NCBI RefSeq assembly: GCF_004917065.1
Contig: NZ_SSYA01000001.1
Span: 371,001-435,000, forward strand
Direction of reading: 5' to 3'
Source of the DNA: Geomonas ferrireducens
GTDB taxonomy: Bacteria > Desulfobacterota > Desulfuromonadia > Geobacterales > Geobacteraceae
Length of the DNA stretch: 64,000 nucleotides
Under the pieces are notes generated by a model. That model was not told where the DNA came from. It was given only the letters and a program-made list of their open reading frames with translations, and did not search any database. Each line of letters starts with the position of its first letter. Positions within the stretch are counted from its first letter, which is position 1. A program made the position numbers and the translations under genes. Shown here piece by piece: positions 7,484-16,149 of this stretch.

Positions 7484-8428
7484 CTATCTGTTCATTATGG
7501 ACTCAATTACATTACATGACTTTTGCCAAATACTGTCTGCTAGCTCATCATAAGTCATAACCACAGAAACCCCAGGTGTCTCAAGAAGGCTTAAGTTGGT
7601 AATGCTCACGCTTGGCTCTTTCTGACTAATAGTTTGTTGAACTTCTCCGTATGCGGTGGCTGCATTAGCTGTACTCGGTTCGTTCCAGCCATCAAGAAAT
7701 GACAAAATGTGTGCTCCCATACTGCTCCCGACAGCCATTCTGAAGAAGTAAATCAATCGCTGATTGTATGTGATTCGATAAAGTCGGCTGCCTTCAGGGG
7801 TAGTTTTGCTCACGGTCAAACCGGCCTCTCGAAGTACCGGTATGCGCTGGTCAATTACAGTTTCGATGTGTGCGACAAGGTTATATGCTTCTTGAACAGG
7901 ATCGAGGTTCGCTCTACCGATTCTCGGTATTCGAAATCCTGGGGGAGTCGGGGCAGGGGTGGTTGTTGTAGTGGCAACTTGCGCCAGAATTGGCGTAAGC
8001 GCTTCTGCATGCAGCTTCTGCAGCACTAAACTTGCTATTGATTCTACATTAACCTTTCGGAGATCAAGGTAGCCAATTGTTGGAGGCAAACCTAGCAGTT
8101 CTGTATCGTCAATTTTAATAGGTAAAATATACTCGGCGTTGTCCCGAAAAGCACGAGCTTGCGCGCTTCTTAACTCGTGGCTGGTCCAGGCTTTTGCTGC
8201 ATAGTGTTGAGATATGAAAACAACACAGAACCGAGCTGATTTACGGTACACTTCATCAAGGTGTTGATAGAGGTCTTTGCCCCAAAGGTTTGCTTGTTCC
8301 CAACTATCGAAAAAAACCCGCACGCCGGATTCATTTAGTTTATTCACGAATTGTTCGACTACCAAACGATCTTCTCCAGCAAAAGAAACCGTGATGTCAT
8401 ACTTAAACCCGCTTATTTGTTCATTCAC
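7484..8428 (-). CDS. TIR-domain protein (tandem copy 2)
   Basis: 314 aa from a GTG at 8428, chosen over an upstream TTG at 8455 because AAGGAG lies 6 bases before it. Residues about 8-140 are a TIR domain: FKYDITVSFAGEDR, VRVFFDSWEQANLWGKDL, and AWTSHELRSAQARA with E85 as the catalytic-type glutamate. A Pro/Thr-rich linker (TTTTTPAPTPP) joins it to a C-terminal domain at about 175-314 that I do not recognise. The TIR half is a close paralogue of the 6431-7375 protein while the C-terminal halves differ, consistent with one enzymatic module joined to different sensors. Confidence 0.8.
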   Translation of the reverse strand: MNEQISGFKYDITVSFAGEDRLVVEQFVNKLNESGVRVFFDSWEQANLWGKDLYQHLDEVYRKSARFCVVFISQHYAAKAWTSHELRSAQARAFRDNAEYILPIKIDDTELLGLPPTIGYLDLRKVNVESIASLVLQKLHAEALTPILAQVATTTTTPAPTPPGFRIPRIGRANLDPVQEAYNLVAHIETVIDQRIPVLREAGLTVSKTTPEGSRLYRITYNQRLIYFFRMAVGSSMGAHILSFLDGWNEPSTANAATAYGEVQQTISQKEPSVSITNLSLLETPGVSVVMTYDELADSIWQKSCNVIESIMNR

Positions 8429-8465
8429 TTTTATCTCCTTTCGTTCCTGTGCCAACTACCTATTG

Positions 8466-8491
8466 AGCGGTTCACGCGCGCGTGAACCGCT
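8466..8491. promoter_or_regulatory. Perfect 26-bp palindrome upstream of the tandem TIR genes
   Basis: AGCGGTTCACGCG is followed directly by its reverse complement with no loop. It lies 38-63 bases before the GTG of the TIR gene at 8428. A loop-free palindrome is more like a protein-binding site or recombination core than a terminator. Confidence 0.5.
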
Positions 8492-8619
8492 GATCGTCCT
8501 AAATCGGTTATTCTACCGGATCCTTACAAGTTCGACAAAATCCCGTTCTGCAAAGATGACCCAAATGAAGCCATTTGGATAGATTATCGTATTGAAAGGC
8601 TTATTTATCGGGATAAATG

Positions 8620-8639
8620 TTCCAACTGGCTTGTTGGGC
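8620..8639. repeat. Possible collapsed attC site
   Basis: TTCCAAC-TGGCTT-GTTGGGC puts the two outer attC boxes only 6 bases apart, as if the stem had been deleted. If real, it would mark the upstream end of the cassette holding both TIR genes. Short and therefore weak evidence. Confidence 0.3.
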
Positions 8640-8779
8640 GGTTTTCTGTACAACATCCCGTGACATCCTCAGCAAGCCGAATTTATAACGGTTTTAGGCA
8701 GTGGTCAATGAAAAACAGCTTATCATTATCCCGATCACTTTACGCCTCTAAAAATTGGAAACCACTTCGGGTGATGTCT

Positions 8780-8962
8780 TTACAGGACTAGATCGTATCG
8801 GCCGAATCGCGTTGATGTGCTGGGTAGGATACGGACTGATTTCAGCATTCTAGGCGGGGTCGAGTTGGTAGGCCTTGTTGAAGTTCGTGAATGATACGGC
8901 TGATTGAGAAGGTGTCGTGGAAGATGACGCAGTTGGTGACAAGATGGTTGAGCGAGGATCAA
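8780..8962 (-). pseudogene. tnpA: Decayed C-terminal end of a Tn3-family transposase
   Basis: Two minus-strand frames joined by a frameshift give a recognisable Tn3 TnpA C-terminus. The first reads HLVTNCVIFHDTFSISRIIH (compare the family's N-A-V-I-F-H-N pattern) then ELQQGLP. The second, ending at the stop at 8780, reads VRILPSTSTRFGRYDLVL, matching the family's SPYLT-x-H-I-x-R-F-G-x-Y end. Only about 60 codons remain. I could not find a convincing 38-bp Tn3 terminal repeat beside it. It shows that a transposon once occupied the island edge. Confidence 0.55.
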
Positions 8963-9124
8963 GGATAGGATGTCAGTGATCGCAAAAAATCCACACTATA
9001 TTTTTGTTTGGATGATTTTGTCACCCATTGCGTTTCCACACCGAAATTCGAAGAGCCAAAATCTTTTTTTAGGGGAGACATAATACACTTAAAGCCATCC
9101 GAGACACAGGAGGAGCATTCCCGC
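8963..9124. other. Intergenic stretch with nothing recognised
   Basis: Between the transposase relic and the yajD-like gene I see no ORF, strong hairpin or attC end. Confidence 0.35.
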
Positions 9125-9460
9125 CTACTCTTTATTCCCTTTATTTAGGTAATCCGCCAATATTCCGCGGCTATGTTCATCATCATGACAGTAAACACAA
9201 AGATTTTCCCAATTCGAACCATCACTGGGATTATTTTTATGGTTTCCATCTTTATGGTGCACCGTGAGCAGGTGAAGGTTACTTTGTTCAAACTCTCGGG
9301 CGCATTTAGCGCAAATCCATCCGTGAAGCTTAAGTGATTTCGCCCGGTAGTCCTCAAGTGCGGACCGTTCCCCTCGCATTTTCAAGACGAGCTCGTCTGC
9401 TTCCTGCTGCGAAATGGGTTTTACCGTACGGGGCCTTCTTGAATTGAATCCAGCAGACAT
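9125..9460 (-). CDS. yajD: HNH nuclease family protein YajD (acquired copy)
   Basis: 111 aa from the ATG at 9460, preceded by GGAGG at 4-base spacing. The HNH fold is clear: WICAKCAREF (first zinc Cys pair), LHLLTVHHKDGNHKNNP (catalytic His pair), SDGSNWENLCVYCHDDEH (second Cys pair and last His). E. coli YajD has the same layout and nearly the same length; its substrate is not firmly established. Third codon positions are AT-rich, unlike the native fragment of the same gene at 9766-9864, so this copy was acquired from a lower-GC source. Confidence 0.8.
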   Translation of the reverse strand: MSAGFNSRRPRTVKPISQQEADELVLKMRGERSALEDYRAKSLKLHGWICAKCAREFEQSNLHLLTVHHKDGNHKNNPSDGSNWENLCVYCHDDEHSRGILADYLNKGNKE

Positions 9461-9765
9461 GTGACCTCCGATTGCCATCGCCAAAGCCCCCCAACCTGCG
9501 GGGAAGGCTCTCCGGCTCAAACCTTTGCCATCTTCCCGCAAGAATGCTATCATCCCCCCCAGAAATCAAGCTCCAATTAATTTTATCCCTGGTGCACCTT
9601 TTCAGGACCTCGTCTAAGAACGATTCCCACCCGCCAAAAGGAAAACAGCCCGTACCTACCGAAGGCAATTGCCGAATGTCATCAAATTTGGCATGGGCAA
9701 AGTTTTTCAGAAATTCAAAGAGTGTCGGGGTAGAGTTTCTAAAAAAAGAGTGGGGGGTACCGCCC
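9461..9765. other. Junction region between the two yajD copies
   Basis: Both strands carry open frames here, but neither has a ribosome-binding site or a motif I recognise. The minus-strand frame contains a protein-like stretch (KFDDIRQLPSVGTGCFPFGG) that might be a broken gene; I could not assign it. GC content rises from left to right across this segment. Confidence 0.3.
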
Positions 9766-9864
9766 GACGGGAGCAACTGGGAAAACCTTTGCGTCTACTG
9801 CCACGACGACGAACACAGCCGCACCATCCTAGCCGACTACCTCGCGGAGAAGGACAAGAAATAA
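9766..9864 (+). pseudogene. Truncated native yajD (last 32 codons)
   Basis: Plus-strand frame encoding DGSNWENLCVYCHDDEHSRT and a final ILADYLAEKDKK, nearly the same protein as the end of the 9125-9460 gene but with GC-rich synonymous codons. The 5' two thirds, including the catalytic His pair, are missing; homology begins abruptly at about 9763. This is what would remain if an incoming element had replaced the front of a resident yajD. Confidence 0.7.
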
Positions 9865-9880
9865 AGAACAAGGCGTTTAA

Positions 9881-9977
9881 CAGGGATGAAGGGGATAAAA
9901 GGGATAACTGCAAAGGCAAAAACACGAACCTTTATTTGGTTTAAAAGCCTTTATCCCTTTCATCCCCTTCATCCCTG
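9881..9977. repeat. Long inverted repeat (27-bp arms)
   Basis: The left arm (9881-9907, starting CAGGGATGAAGGGGATAA) and right arm (9951-9977) are reverse complements with one mismatch, separated by 43 bases. Each arm contains internal GGGATRA-type repeats. It could act as a bidirectional terminator or be a dispersed REP-like element; it stands at the left edge of the core chromosome. Confidence 0.6.
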
Positions 9978-10079
9978 TCAGTTTGCCTTTTGCTTTTGAC
10001 AAACTCCCGCCGCTTTACCTACAATGTCCCGTTGTTCCGGGCACCCCGGCCTCAATAGTCCCCCAGGAAGGAAACCTCG

Positions 10080-12023
10080 ATGCTGCACCTGAAGAAACTC
10101 TCCAAGGATTTCGCGGGAAAACCGCTTTTCGTAGACATCAGCTGGCATCTGAAAAAAGGCGAGCGCGTCGGTCTAGTCGGCGAGAACGGCGCCGGCAAGT
10201 CGACCCTCATGCGCATCATCGCGGGCGAGGTGGAAAGCACTAGCGGCGACATCCAGATCACCCGCGGCGGCACGGTAGGTTACCTCCCGCAGGACGGCAT
10301 CGTCGCGAAAGGCCAGCCGCTCTTCGCTGAGGTGATGACGGCGCTCTCCGAACTGCAGGAGATCGAGCGTGAGATCGCCCAGCTGACCGCGCGCCTGGAA
10401 CACGAGCCGCACGACGCGCCGGGGCACGACCAGCTCCTGGACCGCTTCGGCCACCTCCAGGAGGAGTTCCGCCTGAAGGGGGGCTATGCCATGGAGAGCG
10501 AGGTCGGCAACGTCCTCACCGGTTTAGGTTTCTCCTCCGCCGACTGGGAAAAGGAGTGCGGCGAGTTCTCCGGCGGCTGGCAGATGCGCATCGCACTCGC
10601 GAAGCTCCTCCTCAAGAAGCCGAACGTCCTCCTTTTGGACGAGCCTACCAACCACCTGGACATCGAGGCGCGCAACTGGCTCGAAGGCTACCTGCAGAAC
10701 TACCCCTACTCCGTGATGCTGGTCTCGCACGACCGCTTCTTCCTGGACCAGGTCTGTTCGAGGATCGCCGAGGTCTGGAACCACGCCATCACCGATTACC
10801 ACTGCAACTACAGTAATTATCTCGTGCAGCGCGAGGAGCGGGTTTCCGCCCTCCGCGAGGCCAAGAAGCGCCAGGACGAGGAGGTGGAGAAGATGGAAGA
10901 CTTCATCTCCCGCTTCCGCTACAAGGCGGACAAGGCCGCCATGGTGCAGTCGCGCATCAAGCAGCTCGAGAAGATCGAGCGCATCGTCCTCCCCCCCGAG
11001 CGCAGGAAGATCCACTTCCGCTTCCCGACCCCTCCAAAGAGCGGCAAGACCGTCATCGAACTGACCGGCGTAACCAAGGCCTACGGCAGCAACGTGGTGC
11101 TCGAAAACGTGGATCTCACCGTGGAAAGCGGAGAGCGGGTCGCGCTGGTAGGCCACAACGGCGCCGGCAAATCGACCCTGATGCGGGTGCTGGCAAACGC
11201 CGACGTCACCTCCGGGGCGGTGAAGGACGGCCACAACGTGATCAAGGATTACTTCGCACAGGACCAGGCCCAGGAGCTCGACGCATCGCGCACGGTCTAC
11301 GACGAGATCCTCGCCGAATCCCCATACGACATGGTGCCGCAACTGCGCGACATCCTCGGGGCCTTCCTCTTCTCCGGCGACGACATCCATAAGAAAGTAG
11401 GGGTGCTCTCCGGCGGCGAAAGAAACCGCCTCGCCCTCGCAAAGCTTCTTTTGCGCCCCGCCAACCTGCTCCTCATGGACGAGCCGACCAACCACCTGGA
11501 CCTCTTCAGCAAGGACGTACTCCTCGAGGCCCTCAAACACTTCGGCGGCACCGTCGTCTTCGTCTCCCATGACCGCCACTTCATCGACGGTCTCGCCACC
11601 CGCGTCGTCGAGGTCGGTGGTGGCAAGCTCGAGAACTTCTACGGCGACTACGAGTACTACCTGGAAAAGACCGCCGGCACCGCAGCCGCGGCTCCCGGCC
11701 AGGACGGCCTCGGGCGCCTCACCCCGGTCAAGGGAGAGGAAAAGACCGCGGCCGCCGAGGAGTCCTCCGACCCGCGCCTGTCGCGCCAGCAGCAGCGCGA
11801 ACTGGACAAGCAGCGCCAGAAAGAGGAGCGGGCACGGGAGCGAAAACTTTCGGAAATCGAGGAGAAGATCGGCGTGAAGGAAGGTGAGCTCGCAAAACTC
11901 GAGGAGAAGATGGCACAGCCCGATTTCTTCAACGACCACGAGGCGGCCAGAACGGCGGGTGAGCGGCACGCGTCGCTCACCGCGGAAATCGCAGCCCTGT
12001 ACGAAGCGTGGGAGGCGATCTAA
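10080..12023 (+). CDS. ABC-F family ATPase, probable ribosome-associated translation factor
   Basis: 647 aa with two ABC domains and no membrane segments. Domain 1 has Walker [10 protein letters not shown] (34-42), signature FSGGWQMR and Walker [12 protein letters not shown]. Domain 2 has GHNGAGKST (about 360), LSGGERNR and [12 protein letters not shown] charged interdomain linker (about 245-320) and a C-terminal coiled coil (about 580-645, rich in E/K/R) match ABC-F proteins with a C-terminal extension such as Uup/YheS. Such proteins act at the ribosomal E site to relieve stalled or problematic translation. GGAAGG precedes the ATG. Exact subfamily not decided. Confidence 0.9.
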   Translation: MLHLKKLSKDFAGKPLFVDISWHLKKGERVGLVGENGAGKSTLMRIIAGEVESTSGDIQITRGGTVGYLPQDGIVAKGQPLFAEVMTALSELQEIEREIAQLTARLEHEPHDAPGHDQLLDRFGHLQEEFRLKGGYAMESEVGNVLTGLGFSSADWEKECGEFSGGWQMRIALAKLLLKKPNVLLLDEPTNHLDIEARNWLEGYLQNYPYSVMLVSHDRFFLDQVCSRIAEVWNHAITDYHCNYSNYLVQREERVSALREAKKRQDEEVEKMEDFISRFRYKADKAAMVQSRIKQLEKIERIVLPPERRKIHFRFPTPPKSGKTVIELTGVTKAYGSNVVLENVDLTVESGERVALVGHNGAGKSTLMRVLANADVTSGAVKDGHNVIKDYFAQDQAQELDASRTVYDEILAESPYDMVPQLRDILGAFLFSGDDIHKKVGVLSGGERNRLALAKLLLRPANLLLMDEPTNHLDLFSKDVLLEALKHFGGTVVFVSHDRHFIDGLATRVVEVGGGKLENFYGDYEYYLEKTAGTAAAAPGQDGLGRLTPVKGEEKTAAAEESSDPRLSRQQQRELDKQRQKEERARERKLSEIEEKIGVKEGELAKLEEKMAQPDFFNDHEAARTAGERHASLTAEIAALYEAWEAI

Positions 12024-12036
12024 ACGGCGGTTCCAG

Positions 12037-12064
12037 TTGACAGGGGGAGCTTCTCCAGTACTCT
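12037..12064 (+). promoter_or_regulatory. Sigma-70 type promoter for lon
   Basis: TTGACA (12037-12042), 16-base spacer, TACTCT (12059-12064), 43 bases before the lon ATG. Confidence 0.4.
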
Positions 12065-12107
12065 TTTACAGTTCGCGCCCCCCAACCAAGTATCTGGAAA
12101 TACTGCC

Positions 12108-14426
12108 ATGACAGAAAACATCACCATAAACATGCCGGAGATCGTCCCGCTGTATCCGCTGCGGGAGATCATTGCCTTCCCTTACATGGTCTTCACCATC
12201 TTCCTGAAGCAGGAAGATATGCCCCCTTTCGAGGAGGCGGTGCTCTTCAACAACCTCGTCGCACTGGTGAAGCTGAGACAGGAACCGGAAGGCGAACTAC
12301 TTCCCGCCCTGCACGAGATCGGCACCCTTTGCAAGGTGGTGCAGCTCAACAAGCTCGCCGGAGGCGGCGCCAAGGTTGTCCTCGAAGGGGTGATCCGGGT
12401 CCGGCTGCTCGCCATCGTGCAGCAGACCCCGGTGGCGCTCTCCCGACTGGAGCCGGTGCGCGAGTTCGCCGAGAAGTCGATGGTCTCCGAGGCGCTGGTG
12501 GGAAGCCTGAACGCGCTTTTGAAGATCGCCCTCTCCTACGGCCGTCCCCTTCCCGATGATGTCATGAAGATGATCGACTTCATCGACAACCCCGCGCGTC
12601 TCTCCGACCTCGTGGCGCTCTACCTGAACCTCCCCATTGACGAGCTGCAGAAACTGCTGGAGACCCTCGATCCCTTGGAGCGGCTCAAGAAGGTCTACAT
12701 GCACCTGACGACGGAGGTGCAGCGGCTGCAGATCAAGGGAGAGGTCCAGGCCGAGGTCACCAAGAAGGTCGGCAAGAGCCAGAAGGAATTCCTGCTGCGC
12801 GAGCAGATGAAGCAGATCCAGGAGGAGCTCGGCGAGGAAGATTCCCGCATGGGCGAGACCAACGAGCTCCGAAGCAAGATCGAAAGCGCGAAGATGCCCG
12901 ACGACGTCCGCAAGATCGCGGAAAAGGAGATGAGGCGGCTCGAGCGCATCAACCCCGCCTCCCCCGAGTACACCGTCTCGCGCACCTACCTCGAATACCT
13001 GACCACGATCCCGTGGCAGACGAGCACCCCGGACAACAAGGACATCAACCAGGCCGAGGTGATCCTCAACGAGGACCACTACGACCTTAAGAAGGTGAAG
13101 GAAAGGATCCTCGAGTACCTGGCGGTCCGGACCCTGAAGGACAAGATGAAGGGCCCGATCCTCTGCTTCGTCGGCCCCCCGGGGGTCGGCAAGACGAGCC
13201 TCGGCAAGTCGATCGCCCGGACGCTCGGCCGCAAATTCATCAGGATCTCCCTGGGGGGGATGCGCGACGAGGCGGAGATCCGCGGCCACCGGCGCACCTA
13301 CATAGGCGCCCTTCCCGGCCGGATCATCCAGGAGATCAACCGCGCCGGCTCCAACAACCCGGTCTTCATGCTGGACGAGGTGGACAAGATCGGCGCCGAC
13401 TTCCGCGGTGACCCGGCGAGCGCCCTTTTGGAGGTGCTCGACCCGGAGCAGAACTTCTCTTTCACCGACCACTACCTCGACGTTCCGTTCGACCTGACCA
13501 ACGTGATGTTCATCACCACGGCGAACCAGCTCGACCCGATCCCGGCGCCCCTGAAGGACCGCATGGAGGTGATCACCCTCTCCGGCTACACCGACGAGGA
13601 GAAGCTGAACATCGCCAAGAAGTACCTGATCGCGCGGGAAGTGGAGGAAAACGGACTCAGCAACATGGTCCCGAAGTTCACCGACGAGGCGGTCTACCGC
13701 ATCACCCACGACTACACCCGCGAGGCAGGGGTCAGGAACCTGCAAAGGAGCATCGCCTCGGTCTGCCGCAAGATCGCGAAAGAGGTGGCACAGGAGAAGC
13801 CGCTGCGCACCCTGGTCGACCCGGAAACGGTGGCGGAGCTTCTGGGGCCGCCCAGGTTCTTCGACGAGGTCGCTTCCGAGAAGGACCGGATCGGCGTCGC
13901 CACCGGGCTTGCCTGGACCGAAAGCGGCGGCGACATCATCTTCGTCGAGGCGACCAAGATGAAGGGTAAGGAGGACCTGATCCTCACCGGGTCGCTGGGC
14001 GAGGTGATGAAGGAATCGGCCCGCGCCGCACTCTCCTTCGTCAAGGCGAACTGCTCCGAGCTCGGCATCGAAAAGAAGGCCTTCGACGACACGACGCTGC
14101 ACATCCACGTGCCGGCCGGGAGCATACCGAAGGACGGCCCCTCCGCCGGGATCACCATGGCCACCACCATCGTCTCGCTTTTCTCGGGTCGCCCCGCGAA
14201 GAGGGACGTCGCCATGACCGGCGAAATGAGCCTCACCGGCCGCGTGCTCGCCATAGGCGGCCTTAAGGAAAAGGTGCTTGCGGCCCGTCGCGCCGGGGTG
14301 AAGAAGGTGCTGGCCCCCGCGAAGAACAAGAAAGACCTCGAGGATATCCCGGAAAACGTCAGGGAGGAGCTCGAATTCATCTTCGTCGACGACATCCGCG
14401 AGGTCTTGTCCCAGGCCCTCAAGTAG
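12108..14426 (+). CDS. lon: Lon protease, ATP-dependent
   Basis: 772 aa, the usual length of bacterial LonA. It has an N-terminal substrate-binding domain ([20 protein letters not shown]), a helical middle region, an AAA+ module with Walker [10 protein letters not shown] (about residue 356) and Walker [12 protein letters not shown], and a C-terminal serine protease domain with catalytic S679 in KDGPSAG and K722 in [10 protein letters not shown], the same numbers as E. coli Lon. It degrades damaged and regulatory proteins in the cytosol. It has its own likely promoter and a strong terminator, so it is probably monocistronic. Geobacter genomes often carry more than one lon; this is a complete one. 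Confidence 0.96.
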   Translation: MTENITINMPEIVPLYPLREIIAFPYMVFTIFLKQEDMPPFEEAVLFNNLVALVKLRQEPEGELLPALHEIGTLCKVVQLNKLAGGGAKVVLEGVIRVRLLAIVQQTPVALSRLEPVREFAEKSMVSEALVGSLNALLKIALSYGRPLPDDVMKMIDFIDNPARLSDLVALYLNLPIDELQKLLETLDPLERLKKVYMHLTTEVQRLQIKGEVQAEVTKKVGKSQKEFLLREQMKQIQEELGEEDSRMGETNELRSKIESAKMPDDVRKIAEKEMRRLERINPASPEYTVSRTYLEYLTTIPWQTSTPDNKDINQAEVILNEDHYDLKKVKERILEYLAVRTLKDKMKGPILCFVGPPGVGKTSLGKSIARTLGRKFIRISLGGMRDEAEIRGHRRTYIGALPGRIIQEINRAGSNNPVFMLDEVDKIGADFRGDPASALLEVLDPEQNFSFTDHYLDVPFDLTNVMFITTANQLDPIPAPLKDRMEVITLSGYTDEEKLNIAKKYLIAREVEENGLSNMVPKFTDEAVYRITHDYTREAGVRNLQRSIASVCRKIAKEVAQEKPLRTLVDPETVAELLGPPRFFDEVASEKDRIGVATGLAWTESGGDIIFVEATKMKGKEDLILTGSLGEVMKESARAALSFVKANCSELGIEKKAFDDTTLHIHVPAGSIPKDGPSAGITMATTIVSLFSGRPAKRDVAMTGEMSLTGRVLAIGGLKEKVLAARRAGVKKVLAPAKNKKDLEDIPENVREELEFIFVDDIREVLSQALK

Positions 14427-14460
14427 CCCTGCAAGCAACGCCTCCATCACGATACACTCA

Positions 14461-14495
14461 ATCCCGCAGGAGCGCATCTCCTGCGGGATTTTCCT
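14461..14495 (+). terminator. Rho-independent terminator of lon
   Basis: ATCCCGCAGGAG-cgcat-CTCCTGCGGGAT, a perfect 12-bp stem followed by TTTTCC. Confidence 0.85.
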
Positions 14496-14577
14496 GTCTT
14501 TTAACCCCTTGCGCTTCAAAAGGACAAATGTTATCTTTTTTCACACTTCACATTAAAACCACCGAACCGAGGTAGTC

Positions 14578-16068
14578 ATGAAGATAGTGTCCAGATGGGT
14601 TGTTGCCCTCGTCATCCTCGTCAACGCGTCGATATGCTTTGGGCAGGGGCTCGCCGAGCGGGTGCAGGAGCACACCCTCAAAAACGGCATGAAGCTCCTG
14701 ATGGTGGAGCGCCACAATTCCCCCACCGTGGCGGCGTGGATCCGTTTCAAGGTTGGGAGCGTGGACGAGAGAAGCGACGAGCGCGGGCTTGCCCACCTCC
14801 TGGAGCACATGCTCTTCAAGGGAACCAAGACGCTCGGCACCAGGGACTACAAAGCGGAGAAGCCGCTTCTGGACAAGATCGAACTGACCGCGCAAGAGCT
14901 GCTGGCGGAAAAGAACAAGCGCGACGAAGCCGATCCGAAGGTGATCGAGAAACTGACCGCGGAGCTTAAGCGCCTTGAGAAGGAGGCGGAGCAGTACGTC
15001 GTGAAGGAGGAGTTCGCCGACATCTACTCCCGAAACGGCGGCGCCGGCTACAACGCCTTCACCAGCAAGGACGGCACCACCTACCTCATCAACATCCCGG
15101 CCAACAAGCTGGAGCTGTGGGCCGCCATCGAATCGGACCGGATGCAGAACGCGGTGCTGAGGGAGTTCTACACCGAGCGCTCCGTCGTGATGGAGGAGCG
15201 GCGCCGCTCCTATGACGCTGAACCGGAAGGGAAACTGTGGGAGACCTTCCTCGCCGACGCCTTCAACGCGCACCCGAACGGGCAGCCGACCATCGGCTGG
15301 ATGTCCGACATCGAGAACCTCACCCGTACCAAGGCGGAGAACTTCCTGCACAAGTACTACGCCCCCAATAACGCCATCGTCGCCATCGTCGGGGACATCG
15401 ATCCGAAGCAGACCATCGCCCTCGTCGAGCGCTATTTCGGCGGCATCAAGCCGGGGACCCCGGTCCCCCCCGTCGCGGTCCAGGAACCGGAGCAGTCGGG
15501 CGAGAAACGGACCGAGGTGATCGGCGACGCCGAGCCCGAGGTGATGATCGGCTTCCACAAGCCGACCCTGCCGGCGCCCGACGACTACGTCTTCGACGTC
15601 ATCGACATGCTTCTCACCAGCGGCCGCACCTCGCGCCTTTACAAGAAACTCGTCCTAGAGAAGCAGCTCGTCACCTCCGTCTCCTCGTTCGGAGCACCCG
15701 GGAGCCGCTACCCCAACCTCTTCATCATCAGCGCGACGCCGCGCGCGCCGCACACGGTGGCCGAAGTGGAGGCGGCGATCTACCAGGAACTCGATCGCCT
15801 GAAGACCGAGCCGATGACGCACGAGGAGCTGCAGCAGATCCTGAACCAGCTCGAGTTCGAGGAGTCGCGCCAGATGGCCTCCAACGGCGGCCTCGCGCGC
15901 AACCTCACCGAGTACGAGGCGATCGCCGGAACCTGGCGCTACCTCATCGAACACCGTCAGAAGGTGGCGAAGATCACGCCCGAGGACGTCATGCGCGTTG
16001 CCAAACAGTACTTCACCCGCCAAAACCGCAACGTCGGCTTCATCACGAAGGCCGAGGCCGCGCAGTAA
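14578..16068 (+). CDS. M16 zinc peptidase, catalytic member of a pair
   Basis: 496 aa with signal peptide MKIVSRWVVALVILVNASIC followed by FGQG. The inverted zinc motif HLLEH is at 73-77 (GLAHLLEHMLFKG), with the downstream acidic ligand in the region of NGGAGYNAFTSKDGTTY. A coiled charged insertion (about 100-140, rich in K/E) follows the motif. The C-terminal M16 half carries the R/Y-type region TSGRTSRLYKKLVLEKQL. M16 enzymes of this type act in the periplasm as pairs of an active and an inactive subunit, like the processing peptidases. The next gene, 81 bases downstream, is the inactive partner. Confidence 0.9.
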   Translation: MKIVSRWVVALVILVNASICFGQGLAERVQEHTLKNGMKLLMVERHNSPTVAAWIRFKVGSVDERSDERGLAHLLEHMLFKGTKTLGTRDYKAEKPLLDKIELTAQELLAEKNKRDEADPKVIEKLTAELKRLEKEAEQYVVKEEFADIYSRNGGAGYNAFTSKDGTTYLINIPANKLELWAAIESDRMQNAVLREFYTERSVVMEERRRSYDAEPEGKLWETFLADAFNAHPNGQPTIGWMSDIENLTRTKAENFLHKYYAPNNAIVAIVGDIDPKQTIALVERYFGGIKPGTPVPPVAVQEPEQSGEKRTEVIGDAEPEVMIGFHKPTLPAPDDYVFDVIDMLLTSGRTSRLYKKLVLEKQLVTSVSSFGAPGSRYPNLFIISATPRAPHTVAEVEAAIYQELDRLKTEPMTHEELQQILNQLEFEESRQMASNGGLARNLTEYEAIAGTWRYLIEHRQKVAKITPEDVMRVAKQYFTRQNRNVGFITKAEAAQ

Positions 16069-16149
16069 GGCCGCGATATTCAGCCCCTCCGCCAGGCGGC
16101 GGGAGGGAGCCGTGATTGATCCTAATAGTCCAGAAGAAGGGGACCCTGA

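Noticed and set aside
8640-8780. 38-bp Tn3 terminal repeat beside the transposase relic
   Set aside because: I found no stretch matching GGGG...TAAG-type ends with confidence.
9354-9776. Minus-strand frame between the yajD copies as a gene
   Set aside because: It overlaps the yajD start in another frame, lacks a ribosome-binding site and has no motif I recognise; a broken gene is possible but unsupported.
12297-14519. Long minus-strand open frame opposite lon
   Set aside because: It is the antisense shadow of a GC-rich gene: no ribosome-binding site, no motifs and composition biased to E/V/L/G/H.
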